A DNA stretch of 64,000 bases. Source: JABFXX01 sp964419605 (GTDB lineage: Bacteria; Myxococcota_A; Polyangia; Haliangiales; Haliangiaceae). Below, piece after piece: positions 43,325 through 52,596 of the stretch (position 1 is its first letter; each line of letters begins with the position of its first letter). A program made the position numbers and the translations under genes. The DNA lies in NCBI GenBank assembly GCA_964419605.1, contig CAYQQM010000003.1, positions 1-64,000 on the forward strand, given 5' to 3'. The notes beneath the pieces were generated by a model. The model was not told the origin of the DNA, searched no databases, and was given only the letters and a program-made list of their open reading frames with translations.

Positions 43325-43909
43325 ATGTTCCGCAAATCAGGTTCGATACCGCTGACTTGGTTGAACGTTCCAAGCACCTTGGGATTCGGATTCGCACTCC
43401 TCGTGGCATGCAGCGATGACACCTCGATGCTGGGAGAAGACGCCTCGGGCGGCGACGAAGAACCGGCTGAGCTCGCCGGGATCACCCGGTTTCACAACGA
43501 GGTTCGGGCCACCGTAGGTGTTGGCCCGGTCGTCTGGGATAGTCGCTTGGCAACGATTGCCGCTATGTGGGCGGCAAAATGCGTAGACAGCAGCCCGCGA
43601 GATGGCTTGGTCGACCACAACACCAACCGGAGCCAAAGCTACCCCACATATGTTGGCGAAAACGTCTTCGGTAGCAGCGGCGATGCAACTGCCAAGGGCG
43701 CCGTCGACTCTTGGGCAAGTGAGCGAACCAACTATGACTACCCAAGCAACGTCTGCAGCGGCGTTTGCGGCCACTACACGCAGATCGTGTGGCGGAATTC
43801 CACCATGATCGGTTGCGCGAAATCGTCTTGTAGCGGGCTGATGTACTCGAGCACGATCGTCTGCAACTATGGCCCGGGGGGGAACATTTCAGGCGAACGA
43901 CCGTACTGA
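43325..43909 (+). CDS. CAP-domain (SCP/PR1) lipoprotein
   Basis: A 194-residue protein. The N-terminal hydrophobic stretch ends in FALLVACSDD, a lipobox. The CAP domain follows: FHNEVRATVGVGPVVWD, LATIAAMWAAKC, the HYTQIVWRNS signature, and CNYGPGGNI. Six or more cysteines suggest disulfides. The histidine and glutamate of the CAP cavity (HNTN, GENVFG) are present. It is secreted and surface-bound; CAP proteins bind sterols, lipids or metal, and the role here is unknown. Confidence 0.85.
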   Translation: MFRKSGSIPLTWLNVPSTLGFGFALLVACSDDTSMLGEDASGGDEEPAELAGITRFHNEVRATVGVGPVVWDSRLATIAAMWAAKCVDSSPRDGLVDHNTNRSQSYPTYVGENVFGSSGDATAKGAVDSWASERTNYDYPSNVCSGVCGHYTQIVWRNSTMIGCAKSSCSGLMYSSTIVCNYGPGGNISGERPY

Positions 43910-43918
43910 GTTAGCGAA

Positions 43919-43947
43919 ACGTCGCGCGTTCGTCACAGAGCTGCCAC
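43919..43947 (+). promoter_or_regulatory. Pho-box-like triple half-site before phoB
   Basis: Half-sites ACGTCGC, TCGTCAC and CTGCCAC recur with 4-base spacers, i.e. an 11-base period, as in Pho boxes. They end 47 bases before the phoB start. Autoregulation by phosphorylated PhoB is inferred. Confidence 0.55.
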
Positions 43948-43993
43948 ACAAGCCCACCATCCTCGACGCGAAATTTGTGCTAGAGCAAAATGA

Positions 43994-44710
43994 ATGAGCG
44001 GGCTGGTACTGGTCATCGAAGACGAAGTCGACCTTGCCACCACGCTCGAATACAATCTGCGGTCGGAGGGCTACCAAGTTCGAGTTGCCCACAACGGCCG
44101 CGACGGGCTAGCCGCCGCAACGGCTGCTCCACCGCCCGATGTAATTGTGCTCGACCTCATGCTGCCGGACCTTGCGGGTACCGAGATTTGCCGCCAACTG
44201 CGCGAGCAACAACCCACGCGGCACACACCGGTGATCATGTGTACCGCCAAGGGCGAGGAAATCGACCGCGTCGTAGGTTTTGAGCTCGGTGCCGATGACT
44301 ATGTCGTGAAGCCGTTCAGCATGCGGGAATTGGTCCTGCGCATCCGAGCATTGGTTCGACGAGCAAAGCATGGTGACAGCGAGGCATCGTTGGTACAGGT
44401 GGGCCGGCTGAAGATCGATGGAGAGGCGCATCGCGTATGGGTGGATGACCGAGCCATCGATCTCACCGCTCTCGAGTTTCGGTTGCTACATGCACTCCTG
44501 TCGCGACGTGGCCGTGTGCAAACCCGCGAAGCGCTGCTATCGGAAGTTTGGGGTATCGTCGCCGACGTAACGACGCGAACCGTCGATACCCACATCAAGC
44601 GACTACGTGAAAAGCTGGGAGAAGTGGGGGCGTATATCGAGACGTTGCGCGGCGTGGGATACCGCTTCACTGCTACACCCGAAGATGGCGAACCGCGAGG
44701 AGCCCCGTGA
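43994..44710 (+). CDS. phoB: phosphate-regulon response regulator PhoB
   Basis: A 238-residue OmpR/PhoB-type regulator: receiver domain with VIEDE acidic residues, phospho-acceptor Asp-54 in IVLDLMLPD and Lys in VVKPFSMREL, then a winged-HTH domain (LTALEFRLLHALLSRRGRVQ, VDTHIKRLREKLG, GVGYRFTA). The PhoB identity rests on the operon with phoR, phoU and the pst genes. It overlaps phoR by 4 bases. Confidence 0.93.
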   Translation: MSGLVLVIEDEVDLATTLEYNLRSEGYQVRVAHNGRDGLAAATAAPPPDVIVLDLMLPDLAGTEICRQLREQQPTRHTPVIMCTAKGEEIDRVVGFELGADDYVVKPFSMRELVLRIRALVRRAKHGDSEASLVQVGRLKIDGEAHRVWVDDRAIDLTALEFRLLHALLSRRGRVQTREALLSEVWGIVADVTTRTVDTHIKRLREKLGEVGAYIETLRGVGYRFTATPEDGEPRGAP

Positions 44711-45948
44711 CCGCAGCGGTGTGGGCCGTGTTGCTGGTCGTGGCTACGGCGTGGGTGAGCAGCGCAGTCGCACGTCGTCCACTTCGCCGCCTCGCAGCAG
44801 CGATGCGCGAAGTTGTGCGCAACCCCGAACGCCGCCTTTCCGAACCCTCCGGATCGAGCGAGGAACTTGAACTGAGGCGATGGATTAACGCGTTGGCCGA
44901 AGACGCGGAACGCTCTCGCCAGGCGTTACATCATGAGCGCACCCTGCTCGCCTCGGTGGCCGATGGGCTCACGCAAGGATTGATCGCCATCGACGGCGAA
45001 CGCAGGATCGAGATGCTTAACGACGCGGCGCGCCGAATGCTCGGCGTGCAAAGTTCGCTCGTCGGCGAACCGTTGCTGGAATTTGTGCGCGTACCCGAAC
45101 TGCGCACACTCATTGACAACACCGGCGACGCAAAAGCCGAAGTCCAACTGCCATCGGGGCCCAGAGCATTGATCCGCGTCACACGCACGTGGGGGCATGC
45201 GGGTCGCGTACTTCTGCTCGAAGATGTCACCACGGTCCGAAAACTCGAATCCGTCCGACGCGATTTTGTAGCGAACGTATCGCATGAATTGCGTACCCCT
45301 GTATCCGTGATCCGGGCGAACGCAGAGACTCTGCTGGCGGGTGCAAAAGAAGATCCGGCGATTGCGGGCAAGTTGATCGAAGCGCTTCACCGCAATGCGG
45401 AACGCCTTGCCCGGATTATCGCCGATCTACTCGATCTGTCTCGACTTGACGCAGGACAGTACCGCCTCGATGTTGGCCCAGTTCACCTGCGTACGGTTGC
45501 GGAGCAGTCCATGTCTGCCGTTGGTTCGCTCGCCGATCAGCGCAGCATCAAGCTACACGTCGACATTGCCGAGGCGCTGTCCGTACAGGCCGACCCCAAA
45601 GCGCTCGACCAAATCCTCGTTAACCTAATCGATAACGGGGTCAAGTACACTCGCTCCGAGGGTAACGTGTGGATCGCAGCACGCGAGTCCGGCACAGCGG
45701 TCCGGATCGAAGTATCGGATGACGGCCCCGGCATTGCCGACAAACATCGCGAGCGCCTGTTCGAGCGGTTCTACCGCGCCGACCCCAGCCGGTCGCGCGA
45801 AGCTGGCGGGACTGGACTCGGACTATCGATCGTGAAACATCTCGTCGAGAGCATGAGGGGGGAAATCGGCATTGAACCCAAGGACCCTCACGGCAGCATT
45901 TTCTGGCTAGAACTTCCACGTGCAGCGAGCGCAAGGATCCTCCCATGA
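44707..45948 (+). CDS. phoR: phosphate-regulon sensor histidine kinase PhoR
   Basis: A 413-residue kinase: one N-terminal membrane segment (AVWAVLLVVATAWVSSAVA), a HAMP-like linker, a PAS domain (residues 85-175), a HisKA domain with His-193 in VSHELRTPVS, and the HATPase N box (NLIDNGVKYT) and G boxes (DDGPGI, GGTGLGLSIV). A single short membrane anchor without a large periplasmic domain is typical of PhoR, which senses phosphate through the Pst/PhoU complex. GTG start overlaps phoB. Confidence 0.92.
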   Translation: MTAAVWAVLLVVATAWVSSAVARRPLRRLAAAMREVVRNPERRLSEPSGSSEELELRRWINALAEDAERSRQALHHERTLLASVADGLTQGLIAIDGERRIEMLNDAARRMLGVQSSLVGEPLLEFVRVPELRTLIDNTGDAKAEVQLPSGPRALIRVTRTWGHAGRVLLLEDVTTVRKLESVRRDFVANVSHELRTPVSVIRANAETLLAGAKEDPAIAGKLIEALHRNAERLARIIADLLDLSRLDAGQYRLDVGPVHLRTVAEQSMSAVGSLADQRSIKLHVDIAEALSVQADPKALDQILVNLIDNGVKYTRSEGNVWIAARESGTAVRIEVSDDGPGIADKHRERLFERFYRADPSRSREAGGTGLGLSIVKHLVESMRGEIGIEPKDPHGSIFWLELPRAASARILP

Positions 45949-46625
45949 ATGCAACCCACACCAGCAGAGACTTCGAAAACGAGTTGCGAACGCTGCGCGA
46001 GCGGCTGTGCGCCATGGGCGGGCGCTGTGAGTCGCAAATCAGCCTTGCGATGCGTGCGCTATCGGATCGCGACGACGATGTTGCCCGAACCGTGATCCAG
46101 AACGACGCAATCATCGACCGCGATGAGACCGAAATCGACGAGCTGGCGCAGCAGATTCTGGCCACCCGACAGCCGGTAGCCTCGGACCTGCGGTTTCTGA
46201 CGATGTCGCTCAAGTTTGTAACGGATCTCGAGCGCATCGGCGATCTCGCGGTTGGCATCGCGAAGCGAGCTCTCGAACTCAATCGCTTACCGCCACTGAC
46301 CACGATGCCCGATCTCGGCCGGCTTTCCGCCCTCGTCGACAAGAACCTCAAGGCCGCTCTCGATAGTTTTGTACACCGCGACCCCGAAAAGGCGACCGCA
46401 GTGATCAGCGCGGATCGAGAAATCGACAAACTCAATGCGAGCCAGTTTGCCGAACTCATCGCTCACGTTGCAACCGACCCGGCAACCGTCACACGAGTCC
46501 TTCCGCTCACATCGGTTTGCCGGTATCTCGAGCGCATTGGCGACCACGTAAAAAACTTGGCGGAAGAAATCGTCTACATGGTCCGCGCGCAAGACGTGCG
46601 CCACAGACCCCGCGAAACGCATTAA
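45945..46625 (+). CDS. phoU: phosphate signalling protein PhoU
   Basis: A 226-residue all-helical protein with two PhoU repeats. Metal-binding E/DxxxD-type motifs are visible in DETEIDELAQQIL, then LRFLTMSLKFVTDLERIGDLAV and the second-repeat RVLPLTSVCRYLERIGDHVKNLAEE. It relays the Pst transporter's state to PhoR and represses the regulon when phosphate is plentiful. The ATG overlaps the phoR stop. Confidence 0.95.
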   Translation: MNATHTSRDFENELRTLRERLCAMGGRCESQISLAMRALSDRDDDVARTVIQNDAIIDRDETEIDELAQQILATRQPVASDLRFLTMSLKFVTDLERIGDLAVGIAKRALELNRLPPLTTMPDLGRLSALVDKNLKAALDSFVHRDPEKATAVISADREIDKLNASQFAELIAHVATDPATVTRVLPLTSVCRYLERIGDHVKNLAEEIVYMVRAQDVRHRPRETH

Positions 46626-46641
46626 TCGGCTACACAACAAA

Positions 46642-46659
46642 TTGTCACCGTGCCGTCAC
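46642..46659 (+). promoter_or_regulatory. Pho box between phoU and pstS
   Basis: TTGTCAC-CGTG-CCGTCAC: two 7-base half-sites with a 4-base spacer, close to the Escherichia coli CTGTCAT-N4-CTGTCAT consensus. It lies 47 bases before the pstS start and 17 bases after phoU, so pstSCAB can be transcribed separately under PhoB control. Confidence 0.65.
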
Positions 46660-46705
46660 AATAGCGCCGCGAACCTGCCGCAACACCGGCCTACCTTTGC
46701 CGACC

Positions 46706-47794
46706 ATGAACTCTATGAAAATGGGAATCGCGCTCCTGGTTACTGCCACGGCCGCTACCGCGTGCCGAAGCGATAAGCCGAGCGAAACCAAGGCCACCTC
46801 ACCTGCCAGCGCACCGGAAACTACCGCCACCGGAACCAAACGAGGAGCGGTCACCCTCAACGCGAGCGGGTCCACGTTCCAAAAAGCCTTTCAAGAAGTT
46901 GCGATCGAAGACTTCACCCGCAAGAACAGCGGCGTAAAAATCAACTATGGCGGCGGTGGTTCTGGCAAGGGTCGGCAAGATCTGTCGGATATGGTGGTTG
47001 ACTTCGCCGGCTCCGATTCAGCGTTTAAGGATGCCGATAAGGCCAAGATCAAGGGCGGAGAAGTGCTCTACTTTCCGATCTTGCTCGGCGCGGTAACGGT
47101 CTCCTACAACCTTGGAAGCGGCGAACACCTGCAGTTGTCGCCAGGAACCCTTGCGAAGATTTTTCAGCGCGACATCAAAAAGTGGAACGCATCGGAGATC
47201 GCCGCCGATAATCCGGGCGCCAAGCTCCCTAACCTCGACATCGTTGTTGTCCATCGCTCGGACGGATCAGGCACCACCGACAACTTCACCAAGTACCTCG
47301 AGAAAGCCGCCAACGATGTCTGGAAGCTCAAGAGCGGGTCTACGGTGGAGTGGCCCGTAGATACGCAAGCCGGCAACGGCAATGCCGGCGTTGCCCAGAT
47401 CATCAAGTCGACCCAGGGGGCGATCGGTTACGTGGACCTGTCGGATGCCAAAGCGACTGGGCTGCGATATGCGTCGATTCGGAACAGCTCAGGAAAGTAC
47501 GTTGCCCCGACGGCAGAATCAGCTTCGGCAGCTGGCGAAGGAATCGAAGTCGGTGCCGACTTGGTGTTCAGCGCGCTGAACGCGAAAACCGATGCCGCCT
47601 ATCCGATCACGTGCCAATCGTGGGTGATTGTCTACGCGAAGCAGTCCGACAAAGCGAAAGCAGCAACGATCCAGGCGTATGTAAAGTTCCTGTTGTCCGA
47701 CGCTCAGAAGTACCTGCCCGAAATCGATTTCGCACCGCTCCCACAAAGCCTTCGGGAAAAGGCGCTTGCGCAGGTCGACAAGATCCAGCTGTAA
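46706..47794 (+). CDS. pstS: phosphate ABC transporter substrate-binding protein PstS
   Basis: A 362-residue lipoprotein (signal KMGIALLVTATAATAC). The phosphate-binding loops are visible in LNASGSTFQKAF, VDFAGSDSAF and HRSDGSGTTDNFTKYL, and conserved GAIGYVDLSDA and ITCQSWVIVY follow. It captures phosphate in the periplasm for PstCA. ATG 46706 gives MNSMKMG; ATG 46715 is possible. A Pho box lies upstream. Confidence 0.95.
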   Translation: MNSMKMGIALLVTATAATACRSDKPSETKATSPASAPETTATGTKRGAVTLNASGSTFQKAFQEVAIEDFTRKNSGVKINYGGGGSGKGRQDLSDMVVDFAGSDSAFKDADKAKIKGGEVLYFPILLGAVTVSYNLGSGEHLQLSPGTLAKIFQRDIKKWNASEIAADNPGAKLPNLDIVVVHRSDGSGTTDNFTKYLEKAANDVWKLKSGSTVEWPVDTQAGNGNAGVAQIIKSTQGAIGYVDLSDAKATGLRYASIRNSSGKYVAPTAESASAAGEGIEVGADLVFSALNAKTDAAYPITCQSWVIVYAKQSDKAKAATIQAYVKFLLSDAQKYLPEIDFAPLPQSLREKALAQVDKIQL

Positions 47795-47799
47795 CCCCA

Positions 47800-48684
47800 A
47801 TGCGTCAAGGCTTTTCTACGGCGGACCTTCGCAGCCGCGGCCAAAGCGCCGATCGGATGTTTCGCGCCTTAGCGGTGACCGCGGGTGCAATCGTCCTGGT
47901 GGTGTTGCTCCTGATCGCGGTAGTAATGACTCACCGAGCGCTGCCCGTTCTCGAGACCACGGGACTTTCGTTTTTCACGGGGACGCGATGGTCCGCGCCT
48001 GACGAGTTATTTGGCGCTTTGCCATTCGTTTGGGGCACGCTTTATACGGCGGCAATAGCGGTCGCTATCGCCGTCCCGATAAGCCTAGGCGTTGCGCTGC
48101 TCGTCACCCAAGTAGCGCCGCCACGTTTGCGGCGGCCACTTGTTTACTTCGTCGATCTGCTCGCAGTGGTTCCATCGGTGGTATTCGGGCTTTGGGGGAT
48201 CCTCGTTATCGCACCTCACATCGGCCGATCGTTCCTTACCGCCGGAGTCATTCTCGCGATGATGATTACTCCGATTATTACTTCGCTGGCGCGCGAAGTG
48301 ATCGAGACGACCCCGCCGGGGGAAAAGGAGGCTGCGCTCGCCCTCGGTGCAACTCGATGGGAGATGATCGCTGGCACTGTATGGCCGCACTCTAAGGCCG
48401 GCCTGGTCGGCGCAGTGATGCTCGGCCTGGGTCGGGCGATGGGAGAAACCATCGCGGCCGCACTCGTGATCGGATCAGCTCTCGGGCAAGTCACACTGAA
48501 GCCACTTGCGGCCGGAAATTCGATGCCCGCAGTCATCGCCAATGAGTGGGGCGAGGCTGACCACTTGCACAAATCCGCGCTGATCGCGCTCGCAGTGCTG
48601 CTGTTTGCTATCACCATTGCGGTGAATCTCGTGGCGGCTGCAATCGTACGTCGCTCTGCTGCTCGCAGTGGGGGACGCAGCTAA
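47800..48684 (+). CDS. pstC: phosphate ABC transporter permease PstC
   Basis: A 294-residue inner-membrane permease with six membrane segments. The EAA loop is seen in EVIETTPPGEKEAALALGAT, and a conserved AMGETIAAALVIG follows. The ATG is 5 bases after the pstS stop. It forms the channel with PstA. Confidence 0.95.
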   Translation: MRQGFSTADLRSRGQSADRMFRALAVTAGAIVLVVLLLIAVVMTHRALPVLETTGLSFFTGTRWSAPDELFGALPFVWGTLYTAAIAVAIAVPISLGVALLVTQVAPPRLRRPLVYFVDLLAVVPSVVFGLWGILVIAPHIGRSFLTAGVILAMMITPIITSLAREVIETTPPGEKEAALALGATRWEMIAGTVWPHSKAGLVGAVMLGLGRAMGETIAAALVIGSALGQVTLKPLAAGNSMPAVIANEWGEADHLHKSALIALAVLLFAITIAVNLVAAAIVRRSAARSGGRS

Positions 48685-49625
48685 TGCCGGACGCGTCTAC
48701 CACTACCGTCGAGAGCGGTGTCACGGCGTTACCGGCCAAAGCGATGCACGAGCCTGCCGTGGACCTGCGAGCGCGGCGGAGCTGGCGGAGCGTGAAGAAC
48801 AACGCAATGACCTGCGTGCTGGCCGCAAGTATCTTAGTTGTCGCAGCCCCATTGCTAGGGGTTTTGTGGGCTGTGGCCGCCAAGGGCGCGAAGACGGCGT
48901 TTGACGCTTTTCCGGCGTTTTTCACGTCGGAGATTCCGGTCATCTCTCGGCGACCAGGCCCCGGCATGGGGCCGGCCATCCTAGGCACGCTGCTTTGCAC
49001 AGGCGGTGCGACGCTGCTCGCAGTTCCCACCGGCATTCTTGCTGCAGTCTACCTTCACGAGTACGGCGCTCGATCGCAATTTGCCAGACTGATTCGATTC
49101 ATGGCGATGGTCATGACTGGGGTTCCATCGATCGTCATGGGGTTGTTTGTCTACGTGATGTGGACCATGCGCTTCGGCTATTCCGCATTCGGTGGTTCAC
49201 TCGCCCTGGCATGTCTCATGCTCCCAGTCGTGATCGGCACAACAGAGCAAATGTTGCGATTGGTGCCTAACCAACTTCGCGAAGGTGCGTATGCACTTGG
49301 TGCTTCGAAAAGTCGCGCGATCGTCACTGTGGTGGTGCCCGCCGCGCTTCCCGGCATTGTGTCAGGTGCACTACTCGCAGTCGCTCGCGCGGCGGGTGAG
49401 ACCGCACCGTTACTGTTCACAGTGGGCGCGGCGACGGCGTTTAACCCGCACCTGTTCAGCGAGGCAAACACCGCCTTGTCGGTGCAGATTTTTGGCAATG
49501 CAACTTCTGCGTTCAGCGCGGCACAGGACCGCGCCTGGGGCGCCGCTCTCACGCTTGTGCTACTTGCGTTTTTCGCCACGATAGCGGCCCGATTGTTTAC
49601 CGCCCGATTTGCGACCCCACGATGA
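48684..49625 (+). CDS. pstA: phosphate ABC transporter permease PstA
   Basis: A 313-residue permease. It has a 40-residue hydrophilic start, then six membrane segments with the EAA-type LREGAYALGASKSRAIV, and ARAAGETAPLLFTVG, the PstA hallmark. The ATG overlaps the pstC stop by one base (TAATG). Confidence 0.95.
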   Translation: MPDASTTTVESGVTALPAKAMHEPAVDLRARRSWRSVKNNAMTCVLAASILVVAAPLLGVLWAVAAKGAKTAFDAFPAFFTSEIPVISRRPGPGMGPAILGTLLCTGGATLLAVPTGILAAVYLHEYGARSQFARLIRFMAMVMTGVPSIVMGLFVYVMWTMRFGYSAFGGSLALACLMLPVVIGTTEQMLRLVPNQLREGAYALGASKSRAIVTVVVPAALPGIVSGALLAVARAAGETAPLLFTVGAATAFNPHLFSEANTALSVQIFGNATSAFSAAQDRAWGAALTLVLLAFFATIAARLFTARFATPR

Positions 49626-50437
49626 TGGCACACACGTCCTACATACAGCGCGAGTCTTCCGTATTTTCCCTCGAAACATTGGAAGTCTACTATGGAGCGT
49701 TTCGCGCTGTGCGAAGCGTCAATCTACAAATTCGGTCGAACGAGATCACAGCGTTTATCGGACCGTCCGGGTGCGGAAAGACCTCCGTCCTGCGCTGTCT
49801 AAACCGGATGAACGATCTGATCCCCAACGCGCGGATCGCCGGTACGGTGGCGTACCGCGGCGTCGATCTCTACGCCCCAGACGTCTCTGCCACAGAAGTA
49901 CGGCGTCGCATCGGCATGGTATTTCAAAAACCCAACCCGTTCCCGAAGAGCATCTACGACAACATCGCGTTCGGCCCGCGCATCAACGGCAAACACCACC
50001 GCGCCGACCTCGACCACATCGTCGAGACCTCGCTGCGCGCGGCAGCTCTGTGGGATGAAGTCAAAGACCGGCTACGCACATCCGCTCTCGGCCTTTCCGG
50101 CGGTCAACAACAGCGACTCTGTATCGCCCGTACGATTGCCGTTGAACCGGAAGTTCTGCTCATGGACGAGCCGTGCAGCGCACTCGATCCGATCGCCACC
50201 GCGCGCATCGAGGAACTCATGCGCGCGCTCAAAGGCAGATACACGATTGTAATCGTAACGCACAATATGCAGCAGGCAGCCCGAGTCAGCGATCGCACCG
50301 CATTCTTCACCGCCGAAGTCGACGCGGAGACCGAACAGCGCTGCGGTGTCCTCGTCGAGTACGATCAGACCGGCAAGATCTTCTCCAACCCATCGGACAC
50401 CCGGACCGAGAACTACATTACCGGTCGCTTCGGCTAA
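49622..50437 (+). CDS. pstB: phosphate ABC transporter ATPase PstB
   Basis: A 271-residue ATPase: Walker A GPSGCGKTS, Q-loop IGMVFQKPNPFP, signature LSGGQQQRLCIAR, Walker B VLLMDEPCSALD and H-loop VIVTHNMQQA. The PstB-specific LNRMNDLIPNARI is present. The start overlaps the pstA stop, and the end overlaps the convergent cupin gene by 4 bases. Confidence 0.96.
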   Translation: MMAHTSYIQRESSVFSLETLEVYYGAFRAVRSVNLQIRSNEITAFIGPSGCGKTSVLRCLNRMNDLIPNARIAGTVAYRGVDLYAPDVSATEVRRRIGMVFQKPNPFPKSIYDNIAFGPRINGKHHRADLDHIVETSLRAAALWDEVKDRLRTSALGLSGGQQQRLCIARTIAVEPEVLLMDEPCSALDPIATARIEELMRALKGRYTIVIVTHNMQQAARVSDRTAFFTAEVDAETEQRCGVLVEYDQTGKIFSNPSDTRTENYITGRFG

Positions 50438-50793
50438 AGACTCGGCTCAGCGGTCTGATTAACCCGGTCGCCCTTCGTCGTTGGCTGCGAAATAACCAGA
50501 AACTCCACAGCAGCACTCGACTCATTGCGCATTTGATGAGGAACGCCCGGGGACACTTCAACCCCTTCGTGTGCGCGAATGGTGTGAGCAACTCCATCGA
50601 CATCCAACGTCGCAACGCCGCAGAGAACGAAGAAAAATTGTCGCGCGGTCTGATGTATATGCGTAACTTCCGACGTTCCCGCCGGCATCCGTTCGTGGAT
50701 CACGCTCAAAGCGTCACCCTTTACGAGGTGCCACCCGTCGCAATTTTCACCCCAAACGTAGTGCTCACAGCCCTGTTTCGAAACAACCACCAT
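50434..50793 (-). CDS. cupin-domain protein
   Basis: A 119-residue single-domain cupin. Motif 1 is seen in HIHQTARQFFFVLCG (two His and a Gln in place of the usual Glu), and motif 2 in HEGVEVSPGVPHQMRNE. The metal site is therefore mostly present. The substrate is unknown; small cupins of this type may be sugar-binding proteins or isomerases. ATG 50793 is preferred to a longer start at 50823. Confidence 0.75.
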   Translation of the reverse strand: MVVVSKQGCEHYVWGENCDGWHLVKGDALSVIHERMPAGTSEVTHIHQTARQFFFVLCGVATLDVDGVAHTIRAHEGVEVSPGVPHQMRNESSAAVEFLVISQPTTKGDRVNQTAEPSL

Positions 50794-50832
50794 GCTCAGT
50801 GTATAACTCAATCCGATCAGCAATCATTTCCG

Positions 50833-50898
50833 ATCGATCCACCTCCGCACTCCCGAGTCGGGAGTGCTGCGCACCCCGGCGAAGCCGGGGTTATCGAT
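50833..50898 (+). repeat. 66-bp double-hairpin palindromic element, copy 1
   Basis: Bounded by ATCGAT at both ends. It contains the perfect palindrome CACTCCCGAGTCGGGAGTG and a second hairpin, ACCCCGG-cgaag-CCGGGGT. The reverse complement recurs at 55483-55548 with three differences in 66 bases. This copy lies between the cupin and PilZ genes and provides the TAA that ends PilZ. Confidence 0.9.
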
Positions 50899-51304
50899 CG
50901 CCTATTTCACTCGTACCGGTCACACTGCTAACATGCATTGCCGCTGCGCGAACACCGCAATATTCGTTGCCGGAAAGGGTTTGGAGCGTATCGTCAAGGT
51001 CGAAAAGCGGTGCGTCGAATTCCACGGCGGTGCAGAACGGAAACACGCTGTGAAGGTCTGGGTCGATCTCCGTGCGCACAACGCGACCTTGGGCGGATCC
51101 AATCTCCAGACCCTTGGTGATCGCGATGTTCATGACCAGCCGATCTCCGACCTCAAACTGCGTTGAACTCAGGAACCGAACCCCGCTGGCGCTGACATCG
51201 CGCGTGATTCCCCCACGATCACGACACTCCTGTGTGGAGATGTTGATCGGAACTCGAATCTGCGCACGCGGAAATCGACGTTGATCCTGGGGGGCGAGGG
51301 GCAC
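50891..51304 (-). CDS. PilZ-domain protein
   Basis: A 137-residue PilZ protein expected to bind cyclic-di-GMP: RRFPRAQIRVPIN supplies the RxxxR motif and ITRDVSASGVRF the D/NxSxxG motif. It is a stand-alone domain with no output domain. The stop codon TAA and the last codons lie inside or at the edge of the 66-bp palindromic element, so the native C-terminus may have been changed by the insertion. Confidence 0.85.
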   Translation of the reverse strand: MPLAPQDQRRFPRAQIRVPINISTQECRDRGGITRDVSASGVRFLSSTQFEVGDRLVMNIAITKGLEIGSAQGRVVRTEIDPDLHSVFPFCTAVEFDAPLFDLDDTLQTLSGNEYCGVRAAAMHVSSVTGTSEIGDR

Positions 51305-51423
51305 TGCCTGTTGATACGGAACGAGCGCGTCAAGGTTTCCCCAGTTGCCGATATCGGAACGAAGTTCAGCGCCCAGAAGGGGCCGGCGCTAGTTCACGGC
51401 AGTAATAATGTGACAAACATCAC

Positions 51424-52596
51424 TTATTTTGCCATATGGAAAGCCACTTCGAGGTCTGCCTGGAGGTCGGCGATGTCCTCGATACCCACGGAGAGGCGAA
51501 TCAGGCCATCTACGATGCCGAGTTTCGCCCGGTTTTCGGCGGGTACGCTGGCGTGGGTCATGATCGCCGGATGCTCGATCAGCGACTCGACCCCGCCAAG
51601 TGACTCGGCCAGCGTGAAGACCTTGCATGCGGACAAAAACGCACGCGCCTGGGCCAGACTGCCGCGCAGCACAAAACTGATCATTCCGCCAAATCCCCGG
51701 GCCTGCCGACGTTGCACGTCGTGTCCTGGATGCGATGGTAGGCCCGGATAGAACACCCTCTCGACCTGCGGATGGCCGTCCAACCATGCAGCGAGCATCC
51801 GCGCGTTGGACTCGTGGCGCTCCATTCGAACGTGCAGCGTTTTTGTGCCGCGCAAGACCAGAAAACTGTCCATGGGCGAAGGCACAGCCCCCGCGGCATT
51901 CTGCAGAAAAGCTACCCGCTTGCGCAGCGCTTCATCTTTGAACACCAGGGCTCCGCCAACCACGTCGGAATGACCGTTGAGATACTTGGTAAGCGAATGG
52001 GCGACCACGTCGGCGCCCAGCTCGAGTGGACGCTGTAAAAATGGCGTCATAAATGTGTTGTCGACGGCGAGTAGAACGCTTCGTGCACGGCACAGCGCCG
52101 CGACCGCAGCGATGTCGATAATCTTGAGCATCGGATTGGTCGGAGTTTCGATCCACACCAGCTTTGTCTGGGATCGAATGGCGGCTTCAATAGCCGCAGC
52201 TCCGGCTGCCGGATCCACGTACGTAAACTCGAAACCGAAGCGGCGAAACACTTTGTCGAACAAGCGAAATGTGCCGCCGTAAAGGTCATCGCAGGCCACG
52301 ATGTGGGCACCGCTGTCAAACAGCTGCAGCAACGTGGTGGTTGCTGCGAGGCCAGACGCAAAACAAAGCCCCCCAACGCCACCTTCGAGTGCAGCCAGGT
52401 TGGCTTCCAGCGCGAACCGGGTTGGATTCTGCGTTCGAGAATACTCAAATCCCTGGTGCACACCGGGTGCCGATTGCGCATAGGTCGACGTGTAGAAAAC
52501 AGGAGTCATCACTGCGCCGGTTGCACGGTCCGGAGTTTGTCCGGCGTGAACGGCGCGAGTACCAAACCCCTGAGCGGCCGGCTTGTCGGTGGTCAT
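51424..52596 (-). CDS. cystathionine gamma-synthase/lyase-type PLP enzyme
   Basis: A 390-residue Cys/Met metabolism PLP enzyme. Motifs include TPVFYTSTY, YSRTQNPTRFALE, the PLP-binding DDLYGGTFRLFD, VDNTFMTP, and the Schiff-base lysine in AHSLTKYLNGHSDVVGG. It ends with HASVPAENRAKLGI and DGLIRLSVGIED. Whether it synthesises or cleaves cystathionine (metB or metC/cgl) cannot be decided from motifs. With ahcY elsewhere in the window, it fits sulfur-amino-acid metabolism. The start overlaps the YbjN-like gene's stop by 4 bases. Confidence 0.9.
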   Translation of the reverse strand: MTTDKPAAQGFGTRAVHAGQTPDRATGAVMTPVFYTSTYAQSAPGVHQGFEYSRTQNPTRFALEANLAALEGGVGGLCFASGLAATTTLLQLFDSGAHIVACDDLYGGTFRLFDKVFRRFGFEFTYVDPAAGAAAIEAAIRSQTKLVWIETPTNPMLKIIDIAAVAALCRARSVLLAVDNTFMTPFLQRPLELGADVVAHSLTKYLNGHSDVVGGALVFKDEALRKRVAFLQNAAGAVPSPMDSFLVLRGTKTLHVRMERHESNARMLAAWLDGHPQVERVFYPGLPSHPGHDVQRRQARGFGGMISFVLRGSLAQARAFLSACKVFTLAESLGGVESLIEHPAIMTHASVPAENRAKLGIVDGLIRLSVGIEDIADLQADLEVAFHMAK

